Shown here: in pieces, positions 24,101 to 36,989 of the stretch
Numbering within the stretch: position 1 is the stretch's first letter
How the letters are laid out: each line of letters starts with the position of its first letter
Origin: Prosapia bicincta
Taxonomy: Eukaryota > Arthropoda > Insecta > Hemiptera > Cercopidae
NCBI GenBank assembly: GCA_036971475.1
Contig: JBAIZL010000005.1
Coordinates: 171,387,886-171,451,885, forward strand
Direction: 5' to 3'
Length of the DNA stretch: 64,000 bases
Program-made: the position numbers and the translations under genes
Notes under the pieces: model-generated
Seen by the model: the letters and a program-made list of their open reading frames with translations, nothing else
Told to the model about the DNA's origin: nothing
Database searches by the model: none

Positions 24101-25300
24101 GCTTGTTTTTCTATCTAGGCCCCTACTACAAATTGGTAGTTACGATGCAAGAGGTCTTAAGATTAATAACGAGGGTGGAGGCCCATAACGGGTCTCGACC
24201 AAGTCTACAATGAACAGACCGCGAGAGACTATATATCGAACGAACTAACCAATACGAATCCAACCTCATACCCTCGGCTGCTCAACATTGCATCACCAAC
24301 TTCACTAGGCTTGTTGCAAAGACTTATGGTACTAGTAAGTAGGCGCTCAAGATCCTTACTGTAAGGCTTAAACCAGTCACCAGTTCGCCTCGGGAACGAG
24401 ACGATTCTACAGCCACTAACAAAGGCTTAGCCCGCCCTTCCAGGACCACTGGAACCTTCCAAACGGAAGTAGATTATCCACACAGTTAGATTACCCCTCT
24501 GATTCGTACGGTGCAGATGGTGCAATCGGACTTCTATCTACCCTTGATTGGCCTTAACTAAAGGCAAGAACCTGACTTAGACGGGAAAGACTTCAGTTAG
24601 TAGACATCAACCTGCCCACTATTCTTTTAGGGGTATAAATTTGGTAACAAAATATGTGGATGAAAACTATCTCTACAGTTTAAAACGAGTACTTTGTTAC
24701 ACCTTAGCTTTTTGAGGGGGGGAGGAGATGAAACGATAAGGAGAAGGCCAATAAAACGTCATCCGGCAGTCCCTAGCTATGTGATAGCGACATAGTTCTT
24801 ATAGCACTAGATCTAAGCGTCTTTTTGCTTGAACGCTTTCGAGATCAAAGGCAACTAGAGATCATTTGCGGTTGGCCTAATGTGGTGAACAGAGAATAAT
24901 ACAGACGCTTGAAGGAAGATTTGCGAGGCCTGCATCTATTTATTTAAACACGATAAATTAAGCTGAAGAAGGGGAGTAAAGTTGACTTTGCTTTCTAAAT
25001 GACTAGTTCTACTTTGCACTTATTCTAGCTTCAAGTTCCTAGCCCATAATAATCAACCCTGAGACTCCTCTCCCTACCATTAAAGCCTGTAGGCCTTAGA
25101 TGTTCTAAGGACATCTAATGCTACTTCACTATGGCTTTAATATATTTGGCAGAGCTTCAAAGAGCGACTTAAGTAACGGACTGAACAGAACTTCAAATCT
25201 TGGCGCTCTTGGAACCCAGGAGCTTTTGATGAGATTACAATACGCAACCAAAAGAAATGTTAAACAGTTATCAAATTAAAGCTTGTACAAATAAAGTAAT
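24100..25300. other. G+C-elevated unassigned block
   Basis: About 1.2 kb clearly less AT-rich than its flanks, strongest at 24100-24640. Translation of 24110-24640 on the minus strand, with partial checks elsewhere, gives only short frames with stops, so it is not an intact gene. The base composition suggests a decayed transposon (for example LTR or untranslated sequence) or an undetected non-coding gene. I recognise no motif. Confidence 0.35.
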
Positions 25301-26377
25301 ATTGCCATAACTAGAGTAGTTTGGTTCACTTATTGATGAAAGCAAGATATACGTGTGGTTGCAAAATGCTAGTCAGAGACGTAAGTATAGCGAAAGTCTA
25401 ATTCACAGGCGTGCAACAATTACCCTTCTCGGCGTATAAACTTGGATGTCGCTGAACAGTAAATCGGACTTGGGAAAATGCTTGACTAACTTATTCAAAT
25501 AGGGTTGTTTTAGAGTAAGATATGCACTCTTCCAGTAGGTTTCCTAATAAAAGGGATGCTTTGGTAATTTGAAGAGTATGAATGGACAAACTGAACGAGT
25601 TTGAGATGACATTAGCTATCCTCAGAAATTTAAGCATAGACCACAGAGTTGCAGTTGTGATTATGTAGTAGTTTCACTTAATACATGATGGGATAAGATA
25701 TCGAAACGCGTATAAGAATAAATTATTAAAATTTGTGTGTTTGTCTATAATTTTGTTATGATGTGAATTAATCAAATTAATTCACAATCCAGCTTAAGTT
25801 ATAGGCTATAAAATATATGTGATGCCATTAAATAATAAATTTTACTTGATCATTAAACTGAAAACATAAGATAAATGAACGTTTCAGTAATATATTTTGA
25901 GTTCATAAAATAAAACTCAAATTGTCTTAATGGAATAGTATTAATAGTTTTGAACATGTAAATAAAGTTTCTTTTAAAGATGACAAAGGACTAGAAGTAA
26001 AACCGACTATTAAAATCTTTAGACAGAGATTTTGTGTAAATGAACGCTTGGTATGCACGCAGGATCAGGAGGGGGCAGATGGAGAGATCACGTGGTTATA
26101 GCGGTTGCTAACAGGACAAAGACTTGACGACATTGTCACTTACTTCAGCCTCGATACGCGACCACATCGCAACTGTCATACGATGGGAATTCGTCAGTCC
26201 AAATTTTACGTTTTTGTAAGAATATTAAAGAGTTTTTGAGAATAACGTTTAATGAAGATACCGAAATGTTAAAAGTAGAATTCGATCAAATTTTGAATTT
26301 TGAAAAATAATTTCAACCTGCACCCATTATAGTCTTTAACTGATTTAAAATGAAAAATGTTTGTCACAAATTATTTA

Positions 26378-26567
<190 letters not shown>

Positions 26568-26569
26568 TA

Positions 26570-28000
26570 TAGAATAATATAAGATCCTTACAAAATCAGG
26601 ATTATATTTATTTTTACATACCAGTTTTAAGGATAGATAGGTAGATATTTGGAACCACCGGTAAAACTTAAACAAGAATTTAGATTTCCTTTCTAAAAAA
26701 GAATAGAACTTTTTTCGAGTGGGGGGCATTTTAACATCATTCTGAACAAGAAGAAAATATTACAATGAAATATAGACATGAATGAATCACATTGTTTGTC
26801 TGGCGATTACGAAAGAATAACTCTGAGAAACAACCTTATAGAGATTTACTCATCACTGGTTCATATGCTTAAGTGATAAAAAGTTACATTTAGACTTACT
26901 TAAAGTTACAATTCAGTAAATATAAATGTTACATAGATATTGTCGACAGTTTTGACCTAATGGTTTCTACATAGATACGTAAAGTGATTCGGTCAAAGGA
27001 ATAGATGAATTATAATCTGGCCCAGATAATACAAAATGTGTGATTTGAATTTGTATCTATCTCCTTTCCACGCTAGATAGATATCTAAATATAAAATTAT
27101 AATCTATTTTTACATTTTTATTATTATTTGGAATCCAACTGGTATTCACATTCAAATCAATTTTATGCGAAATTAAATTATTAATATAACTGAAAGAAGT
27201 AGCTTACAATTATCTTAAAACCACTTTGATTATTGTCGCCTCTGTTTTATAAAGTAATTTAATCAGAGAAACTGTTTGATCAGATTTAGGAACCTTTGCA
27301 CAATTCCTGGACTCAGTATTTACTGCAAAACAATTTGTCATTACTCTGAGTTGAACTCTAGATTTAAATATGTTAAATTTATTGATAGATATTTAGTTTT
27401 GTTTGAAATTTTATACGTTAAGCATGTAATTAACAAAATTAAAAAAATGAATGGTTGCTTTATTTGAGTGTTTGCTGAAGTAGAATATATTGGTTTATTA
27501 AAGAGAGACATGTTTAGTATATATAATTTGTTTGAACAGTTTACATATTTGAACACCAGTATGCTTTTCAGGGTTTACAGAAGATGTTTTTCGTTAGTCT
27601 AAATGCGGAGTGACGTATCTTTAAGCAGTGTGCTCTTCTCACTTTTCATTTACCTACAAGCGGATATTTTCAAGCACTTTCTAAAGGGTGCAACCGTATT
27701 AATAACTAAGGTTTAAAAATTGAATTTCGGGCGTTCGTATTTATACGACACACACAATTATTAGTATTTTTTCGTCTTGAAAACATTTGTTATTTATCAT
27801 TGACAAGGCCTTCTTTCAATTTTTCGTAGGCCATAAATAGACAAGTGAATATTACAAATCTAATTTATTACTAAGAGTCAACTACACTTATGGTTATCTT
27901 ACGACATAAACACCTTGACTATTGGGCCGTTTTTGTATCTGTGGACAAGCTTTCTGCAGGAAGAAATGTAGTATTTCATTGCAAAATTAATTGTCGGATT
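26570..28000. other. Intergenic AT-rich region
   Basis: I see no gene, repeat or element in this stretch; its short ORFs look like chance. Confidence 0.4.
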
Positions 28001-28182
28001 GCATAATCACTGGTGAGCAGGCGTTGTCATGGATCAGCTTGGCACTGACTAAGTTTTGACCCTGGTAGTGGCAGAGTGTAGTGGGAGAGATGGGCAAGAA
28101 TCCGCTAGCCGTTGTCTGATACAGGTAGAGGCATTCTGAATTGTGCATCCGTAACAGCGCCTTTGACGTCCAATCAACTGCA

Positions 28183-28391
28183 GGCCTATACAGTCCCAAC
28201 TTGGAGCCAAGTGATTCATATTACCCGTGATCTGATCAAGTGGTTAGGAGGGCAGCTCTTCCAAGCTAACGAGGAGCTTAAAAAAAAATTAACACTCAAT
28301 AGAAGTAACATTTTATGAAGAGGAAATTGGTAAAGAATATCTACAGTTCGACAAATGTATCAACCGACAAAGCTTTATTGTCGAAAGGTAA
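28183..28391 (+). pseudogene. Mariner-family transposase, C-terminal remnant
   Basis: Three short frames in a row match the C-terminal part of mariner transposases, the cut-and-paste enzymes of DD34D elements. GLYSPNLEPSDSYYP (28183-28227) corresponds to the region with the third catalytic aspartate, and that D is kept. DLIKWLGGQLF, then ANEELKKKL, is next, in another frame. Last comes FYEEEIGKEYLQFDKC (from 28311), in a third frame, ending in TAA at 28389. At least two frameshifts separate them, so it is dead. The catalytic core further upstream is missing or unrecognisable. A short minus-strand IHDNA motif near 28025-28040 resembles the second catalytic block but lies in the wrong orientation, so it is either an inversion or chance. 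Confidence 0.8.
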
Positions 28392-30050
28392 TTATGACTT
28401 TTAGTAATAAAATACTTTTTTTGTATTCACTTGTCTTTTATTTATGGCAAGTCGGAGGTGGAAAAGAAACAACCTACGCACATGCCACAATATTACTGCT
28501 TACATTGCATCCAGGTATGTGAAGCCATTAAACAATCTCGTGTTTAATTTGCATGTGTAATATCTTTTGCTTTTCCGATAATGATAGTCTTTGTATTTTT
28601 GCAATTTATCTCCACCCCATTGTGCTCACTCATATCATTTAAGTACATAGCGTGTTATTTAAAGTCTGTTAATTTTTGTCCGACGATGGCGAACTCAGAA
28701 AATCACTCATCATTAAAATAATCACTGTTTATGTAAAAGATGTTGTTCTGAGTTGACTCACAGAAGAACGACGACCGAAATTATTAACGCTAGAAACTTG
28801 AAATTTTGGCGGTGTACCCAGCTCCTAATAATAAGACGTAAGGATTTTGTAAAATTGTATCAAATTATGTAAAGCCATTGTATCGCGGCAAGCAAAGCTG
28901 TTTTCATTTCGGTAAAGCACAATGAGGTTAGAAAGCGAAAATAAAATACAATTAAATATGAATACACAACTTCAAATTGTGGGCAATAAAGTGAACGAAA
29001 CATGTTTACAAACACAGTTGATGTAATGACGAATTTAAAATAAATGTCTGTTAGTTTAGGTTAGTACTTGATCGATTAAAGTGAAAATTTAACCTTACCA
29101 TTCTTAAAACATAGCAGGACGGAAAAATGTTTGTATTAAGCTTTCAGTTGCTGTATATTTAAACACTACTTGAATTTAGAATCATAAATTTAACTTTTCA
29201 GAAAAAATGTGTAATAATGAGTGATCAGTAATCAATAATGAATTTAGTTAGTAAATGTGGAATGACAATAAATGAGCGTAATTAAAATAGTTCATATTGA
29301 TTCTACAGTTTCTACGGCTTTTTTACATATTAGTTTTCTTTAAATTTTGCCAATATGAGTCATAAATCAATTTTTGATTCAGGGAAAGAAGGATTAATAT
29401 ACCTACCCTTGTAGGATTCTTGTCTACCTCGCTACATTTGCCTTTAGCTTTCCCACATTTAGGAAAGAATAGGAAATATGGAAGTTTATACTGTTCTAAG
29501 CTTCATAGCATTACTGCTAAGATGTTAGCTTCTTTATATTAATAATTTAACATTCCAAACCTGACGCTAAAATATTCATTTCATATTTACTATTTTTATT
29601 TATAACTAAATCGTTTATGTTTAATATTGTACTTAAAAGTGTTACAGTTTAACGTAGCCATAACTTAGCCGTAACGTAGTCGTAACGTAGCCGTAACGTA
29701 GTCGTGGCGGTTAAAACTCTTAATTATAAAAATAACTGTTATTAAATAATCAATATCAAGAAACCTATCTACGTTCGGGCCATACTCCGATTGAGTCCGT
29801 ATTTTATGTTTCGTGTATAACGGGTATTATAATTTAGCAAAAGAATTTTAAAGCTACTCCTTCTTGTAATCCTAATGAATGGTACATGTGCCATTCCCTG
29901 TGCATTAAAATGGAGTTTCGTAAGTCGATACCAACATAATCAAAAGTTTGCTTTTGTGACTTATGGATTGTTATTTCAAATGCCAGTCTAACTGAGAATC
30001 GATGTATTTGCGTAGAACATCAAGTTGACTCTTGCTTGAGTCCAATGTAA
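28392..30050. other. Intergenic region
   Basis: AT-rich with no gene. The only structure seen is the 11-bp tandem repeat at 29651-29705. Confidence 0.4.
29651..29705 (+). repeat. 11-bp tandem repeat
   Basis: Five units of AACGTAGCCGT and variants (AACGTAGTCGT, AACTTAGCCGT) in a row. CpG-bearing, unlike the surroundings. Confidence 0.9.
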
Positions 30051-30322
30051 TTTTAGAAATATGAACTTAGAAATTTTCGAAAACTTGATAACGATATTTC
30101 AGAAAAATTTCAATTAGCCCATTGGATTACTGACGTTAACCTCCAATATACCATTTTTTGTGTGAATCGTTAAAGTACAGTAGTTTTAAATTTTTTAAGA
30201 TTTTCAAAAACTTAGTAATGATATTTCAGAAACTTTTCACTTATCCCATTGGATTGCTAATGTTAAAAACCCCCTATATACCAATTTTGGTGAAAATCCT
30301 TAGAGTAGTTTCCGAGGAAAAA

Positions 30323-30418
<96 letters not shown>

Positions 30419-30570
30419 GTTTTTCGAAAACTGATGATTACGACTTTTCAACAAATATTTACTTGGGCCATTGTATTTCTGAGGTTAAAAACCCCCTGTA
30501 TACAAATTTTGGTGACAATCCTTAGATTAGTGTCTGAGAACAAATTTACAGATATATATATGCATATATA

Positions 30571-30615
<45 letters not shown>

Positions 30616-30785
30616 AGAGAGAGAGAGAGAGAGAGAGGCTTTTTCAAAACTGATGATGACGATTTTTCAGAATATGTTGACGACCCATTGGTTTTTTGAG
30701 GTTAAAAATCCCCTGTATACAAATTTTGGTGACAATCCTTAGATTAGTGTCTGAGAACAAATTTACAAATATATATATACATATA

Positions 30786-30872
<87 letters not shown>

Positions 30873-31010
30873 GCTTTTTCAAAACTGATGATGACGATTT
30901 TTCAGAATATGTTGACGACCCATTGGTTTTTTGAGGTTAAAAATCCCCTGTATAGCAATTTTGGTGAAAATCCTTAATAGTAATTTTCAAGAAAAAATTT
31001 ACAAATATAC
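30050..31010 (+). repeat. Complex tandem repeat with internal microsatellites
   Basis: Five related units, each with TTTTCAAAAACT/TTTCGAAAACT, a CCCATTGG box, GTTAAAAACCCCCTGTATA and CAATTTTGGTGAAAATCC. The last three units are about 220-235 bp apart, and units 2-4 end in expanding CA, TA and GA microsatellites (30326-30414, about 30552-30636, about 30771-30871). The last two units are almost identical. The large ORFs across here arise from repetition. It looks like the 3' tail of a retroposon amplified in tandem; that origin is inference. Confidence 0.85.
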
Positions 31011-32235
31011 AATTATTAGTCGTTTAGGAATATTAGATAACCTAATGTAGGGAAACCTTAACTCCGAGGCTAGGAATAACATTGTAAAAAAAAAACTTTA
31101 GCAATTAACAAAACATAATTGTATGAAAACCACCACGAAAAAAGCAACTAAATTATCTTAAAACCTTATCAAACTCAGGTGATGCTCAGACTGTATCAAA
31201 AACGTCTGATCAGACAGAATGTTACACCTGTTTGCATTTCGATGTAAGTTATAAACACCTGTGATGAATGATTGAGGCTAACATGTTTGCTGCCTGGTCA
31301 GTTCAAAGAAGCACAAAGGGGTTTTGGCTGATCACGCCTGCCAACATTTCAAGCCTAATTAATTGAACTTCTTTACATAACCATTCAATGTCCGAGATTG
31401 TATTCCTTATTTAGAGGTAAGGATAACACAAGAACGCAGAATGACCGATCACAAGGACTGCTTGAATAATTAGTTGCTATAGGAAAACTGAACGGCTCGG
31501 CTGGTAGAAAGAATTTGTCAAAAAGTAGATGTTTGATTTGAAAAATGTTAAACTTTGTAATCACTTATTATAATTTTTCCTCTTGCAATATATAGCACTA
31601 ATTTCAAAATATAAAACTATATACAAATACGTAAACATAAATAATATACAACTTGCTCGAGGTTTTCATCTTGAATTCACTGATTAAACTATAATTAAAA
31701 ATCGTTTCTTTCACGAAGCAAGTTTTTACGAAGAGTAGAGGCTTTGCTTTGTAAAAGAACGATTATTTTGAAACTTGTCAGCAAGTAAGCCCTCTGTATT
31801 CACTTAGTTAAGTAATTTTTAATTATAGGATAAATAATATTTTATCAATATTTGAACATTTATTTTTAAGGATTCTTTTTTAAAATATATATTTTTTAAC
31901 AAACTAAAATCAGGGAGTAGTGTCACATTTTACGACCCCCTGTTTATGGCCAGGGTATTGCATACTTCTAATTGTATGTGTGTGTGTGTGTGTGTGTACG
32001 AGCCTGCACCCGCATGTAGGTGTAATGTGTGTACAGTTCTTGTTAATCAGTAATAGAATGTAAAATATTGATTTTAAATACTTAAACATTATTTTTTTAC
32101 AAAAAGAATCTAACAAAAATATTTAAAAAAATTAATAGTGTCATTTTTTATTTTTAAATTGACAAATCATAGATATTTTTAATTTTCCTATAACACGAAA
32201 TAAAACCAACTTTGTGAAATTTAATTCTCCCCACT
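31011..32235. other. Intergenic region
   Basis: A short GT microsatellite lies near 31976-31997. Nothing else is recognised. Confidence 0.4.
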
Positions 32236-32238
32236 GAT

Positions 32239-32520
32239 TTAAGATAAACGTGGGACAGATACATCTTGTCTGTTATAAATTGTCAGACGATGCCGTATTT
32301 TCTTTTGTCCTCTTGACAATATCTTGATGGTAATTCTTGGGTGTACACCTTCCTTTATAGGTGGTTGTTTATGCAAAGAGGTCGCAGTGCAATTGAAGGA
32401 GCGCGTTTGATGAATGCTTGCATCGGAAATCAGATAAAACTTGCAGAAGAATGCACACAATGCAAGTAGTTTACATACATTAAGCAAAGACTCCACAAAC
32501 AGCTCCAACCTGGTTGCCAT
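32239..32520 (-). other. Unassigned ORF of 93 codons
   Basis: Opens with ATG at plus 32518-32520 and continues to a stop. G+C is higher than nearby. It has a hydrophobic start (LLALCAFFCKFYLI) and a basic end. I recognise no domain and see no promoter or splice signal, so it may be chance or a transposon relic. Confidence 0.2.
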
Positions 32521-32639
32521 AGCGACTAGAGTGTAGCAATGTGCTCTGTAAACTCTAGTGTTTTCAAATATTTTAGTGAGAAAAACAACACGATGATATG
32601 TTACTTATAACTAAAATAAATTGTCTCAGCAATGTCACT

Positions 32640-33425
32640 ACACAAGACTATAGTAATGTGGAGGGTTATTGTAACTACGGAAGCTATTGTATCTATTAAA
32701 AGCTATTGTCACGAAAGAAAGCTAATGTCCCTATTGGAAGCTATTGTAACTACAGAAAGCTATTATCACTACACAAGGCTATTATTCGTACGCCTTGTGT
32801 AATGTATATCTCATTACTTTGTGTTATGTATATCTTATAGGCTTGTGTTATATATTTTTACCATAACTGTAAAGTTATGGTTACTATTGGCGTCTATTGG
32901 CGCTGTAAACGCTTTTTTCACTAAATAAGGATCTTGTTACCACAGAAAGCTATTATAATTACAAAAAGCTATTATCACTGTGAAGGGTTATTGTCACTAC
33001 AGAAGCTATTGTATCTATTGAAAGCTACTATCACTACAACAACGCTATTATTTTTCTACCTTGTGTTATGTATATTTTATTGCCTTGTGTTACATATTTC
33101 TTATTGGCTTGTGTTATGTATATCTTATTACCTTGTGCTATTTATTTTTACCATAACTGTAAAGTTATGACGCTTTGGAACGCTTTTTTTCACGAAATAA
33201 GGATATTGTCACCACAGAAAGCTATGGTCACTATTGAAGGCTAATGTCATTACATAAAGCTATTGTCACTTCACAAGGCTGTTCTTCCTTTATAAAGCTA
33301 TGGTCACTATTAAATTTTATTGCCGCTTTAGCACGCCTTTTTAAACTAAATAGGAATATTCTTACTTGCAACGGCCAAAATGGTCATTGCAAAAAATATG
33401 GTTCTTGTCAAGAAAGCCCATGTTA
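32640..33425 (+). repeat. GAAAGCTATTGTCACTA minisatellite, array 1
   Basis: Degenerate units of about 18 bp (GAAAGCTATTGTCACTAC) are organised into higher-order units that also contain CCTTGTGTTATGTATAT sub-repeats, a hairpin and an ACGCTTTTTTCACTAAATAAGGAT segment. The hairpin CCATAACTGTAAAGTTATGG at 32861-32880 recurs at 33151-33170, giving a higher-order period of about 290 bp. Confidence 0.85.
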
Positions 33426-34009
33426 AGTAAATATTCGACTTGATATTAATTTAGCTAAATAAATTCTAATAAAAAATAAAAATAATAAAGTAATGTTTAA
33501 CTAAAAAGAAGTTCATGTTTAGGTCAAATAAATAGATTAATAGGTTGAAATGATATCAAATAGCCTAGTTTAAGGAAAGCTATAGCCTAAGGGATAGCCT
33601 CATTGACGAGGTCTCAAGTTTTGTATTAAACATTATCTTACAGCACGGCCGATGAAGGCACATTAAAAGTATTCATACGCGACAGGTGCTTGTAAAAAGA
33701 TTGGCAAGATGGTTAACTGAAGCTTGAGTGAAAGACCAGGACGATAAAGTAGAAGAAATTAATTTGAACAAATAAAAACGTTATATTTGTCTGAGGAAGG
33801 ATAGAAAGTTTAACAAATCAACTTAACAAAAACATCGTTAGTATAAAAAGCCTATAAGTGAAACCCCCAGAAAATAGAGCACAAACAACTAGTCATTGCC
33901 TTATGAACGTAAGTAGTATTGGAGGACAAGGATGAAAAAGAAAACTAAGTTTGCAAACGAGGCAGATAGCGTCATTAGAACAGTCTCTCCAATAACGCCG
34001 ACTAAGACT

Positions 34010-35032
34010 AGGCGTACATGAGCTTGAAAGTAATCGGGACGCCGAGATAGTTTTCAATCCAATCTTTTTGATACCTATCGGAGTTTCAGTGCACTTGAGA
34101 TAGAGTTTCAGCGGCGTGTCATTTCAATCATATCTTTTTTATAGTTATTTTCCATGTTGGGGACTGGCTTCACTCTATGTTGTTTCTCCTACGAGATGGA
34201 TCAAAAACAAGTGCAAGTTTACAAAAAGAAAGTAGTTTTTTCGTTCTTAGTGTACAACTGTTTTCTCTTGCTTCTTGTATAGTTGTCTTTGATGTTCTTT
34301 CATTTAATTGTGAGCTTTTTAACTGGATAAAACAAAAAGAAAATGTTTTTGTTTTTGTTTGGAACTAATATATTTGACAATAATATTATATCATAATAGG
34401 CCTCAGATATTGCCAAAAACTACTGTAATCAAACTCGTTTGTTGTTTCCCGGATAAATTGGTTACGTTAAATGGAAATTTTGATAGAGCGTACTGACCAT
34501 TGATACCTTTTAGCGAATATTTGAATAAATGGCTGATAGATTTAATTACTAAATATATATATTATTAAATAAAATGAATAGTAACAATTAAAAATTAATA
34601 TCTCAAGCTATAAATGTAAATAACTCCTCATTGATATTAATAACAAATTATCAATCTTATTAATGCTAATTCCAAATATTATTGCCAATTTCTTATTCAA
34701 TCATATTTAAAGTTAAACATATAAATAATGTGAAATTAGTAATTATATTATCGAAATCTTACCTGATAAAATGGCACAGATAGAAAGTAAGCTGCGATGC
34801 ATGTGCACTATCCCATTACCCACTGTGTACTAGTGGAACGCTGGCGATAGAATTGACGCTAGTTATGAGGAGAAACCTGCGTCAGCCCAGATACCTATCG
34901 AGATAGGCCGAGGGTATCCGATAGCTATCGGCGTCCTATGTGCGTTGCTCCATTACTTCCAAGGTACTTCTGCCTATCCGATAGAAAACTATCTCGGCGT
35001 CCCGATTACTTTCAAGCTCATGTGCGCCTACC
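34010..35032. mobile_element. Terminal-inverted-repeat element, non-autonomous, about 1.0 kb
   Basis: The left end, TAGGCGTACATGAGCTTGAA and on to about 34056, is matched by its reverse complement at about 34984-35030: about 47 bp with a single mismatch. CTAAGA lies just outside both ends, a likely target duplication, though its exact frame is unsure. Sub-terminal ATACCTATCG/CGATAG words repeat near each end. The interior holds no transposase, only AT-rich sequence and one 63-codon chance ORF. It is therefore a MITE-like passenger of an unknown DNA transposon, probably young because the ends are so alike. Confidence 0.82.
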
Positions 35033-36980
35033 CTAAGATGAAAGTGTTTGAAATAGTGGGAAATCAAACATCCTAAAGTGGAATACGATCGTTATTAGTT
35101 GTGCGAGGTGTAGAATAGGGGAGTCGGAGACAAGACATCAAGTTCCAGGAACAAGAGGAAGCTGCCATAACATAGCTTCAATCGATTTACCAGTACCAAG
35201 AAGCCAGAAGCATTATGTTCATACAAATTAGCTAACTCCAGCATCTGACCAGGTTTTTACAAATTTTAATTTTTTCTTTTAATAATGATTATGCTTCTTA
35301 CCATCCCAAATATAATGAATAAGTTATTTCAAATTATAAATGTAAAATTTAAGCTTGACCACACTCGTTAGGTAGTCAAGAATACCTATTTTTTTAAAAA
35401 TAGGTATTACTTTCAAAATGGCCTTATCGTCAACCTAAATTAATACTATAAATATATATATTTATATATATAGGCCTATATACGAAATTTCTTAATGTGA
35501 AATATTATAGCATTTTGTTTAATTTTAGTCATGTGTTGTGTATGAGTATTAAATGATTTTTAAAATGTATAAAGAATCCCTTGTAAGCTTTAAGGATAGT
35601 TTTGTTTTGCCTAGAAATCGCCATAATAATTATAAATCATTTGGTTAAAGAGCCTTAAATGAAATATTGTTGTATCAAATGAAGAGAATATATTGAAAAT
35701 AAGTTATTTTAAATTATAGAAAGGGACAGTTAGGTTATAAATGGGCTACGTGAAATTTACCCTAGAGACAAATAGATAGGTTTTTCGAAAATTTAAATAG
35801 CCTATGTATAACTTATGAATGTAAAAGGTGTTTTAAATTAGTAGTTTATCAATGTTCAAAAAGGAATTCAAATTTCAAATCAATGATTTTATTTAAAGAG
35901 AACCAGGTTAGACTGTAAGCCTAAAACTAATAGATGTTTTTATAAGAATATTAAATAGTAAATATGTAAAACTATTGTTAACCTTAATATAATCGGGCAA
36001 GGCCTTCAACTTAACCAAGTAAAAATTACAAATAAAGAAAGAAATAATGAAATTAAATGTTCAAGTATAAATACATAAATTGTAATAAAATGTTCTCAAC
36101 ATAAATGAAATGCAAGTTTACTTTGCCCATTTAAGGGTATTTTTTAACGTAGTGTAGAAAATATGCAAAGAGTACTTGTGCAAAAACAAAAATGTAATTG
36201 AATTTAACTATATAAAGAACTCAAAATTAACCATCCAATAAGTACGCAACATGGGCAATGATCAAAATTAAAACAATTTAAATAATCATAAATGAACGTA
36301 GCTAAATAAAAGAAGAGGGCAAGTGATGAAGTATATGTATTCATCAAAGTAATTATATAAAACACCATTTACCGAAATTCAATTTTAAATAAATTTAAAT
36401 AAATTAATGAAAAAGCAATTTAGTAATAATTAATTAAAACCTGTAAAATAATTGATTGATAAATTTATAAATAAAACAAGTAATTTTTAAAAAATTGTTA
36501 ATAAATTCTTTCTGAGGTAAAAAAACAACTTATTTTAGTTACTTTTTATTATATAATTACAATTATGACAGAGTTAGAGTATTAAATGGCAAAATAGAAA
36601 GAAAATGTCCTTGAAATTTTCCATTTCCCTCCCTATTCAGTATATGCTTTGGAGTACTAGTTTTGTTTGTTACTATGTATTCACTTTCTTTTTTTCGTTT
36701 CTAATTTATGAAGATGGTGGGTGTCTATAATTTCTCAATCTGTGGATCTCTTGTAAAACTTCATTATTGCAAAAAAACCTCTTTTAAAATTTCATATACA
36801 TGTATAAGTACCAGATTTTTAGCTATGGAAAAGCTGACTCAGTGCTAAGGGAAAAGGATTTCAAACATGTAGTTATTCAGTTTAAATCCCCCAAAGACAT
36901 CAGCTTTTTTTAAAAATTTAAGTAATGAGTAAGTAGGTGAAAAAGCTATATTAACATCAATTATCACTCGTCTTTGTTTC
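35033..36980. other. Intergenic AT-rich region
   Basis: No gene. A perfect hairpin lies at 35381-35408 (AATACCTATTTTT, TT, AAAAATAGGTATT). Confidence 0.45.
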
Positions 36981-36989
36981 TGTGGAATA

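Noticed and set aside
24100..25300. Nuclear copy of mitochondrial rRNA
   Set aside because: Insect mitochondrial DNA is more AT-rich than this block, and I recognise no rRNA core motif.
30158..30977. ORFs of 194 and 93 codons with matching peptides
   Set aside because: They arise from the tandem repeat units and microsatellites; the shared peptides reflect repeated DNA, not a gene.
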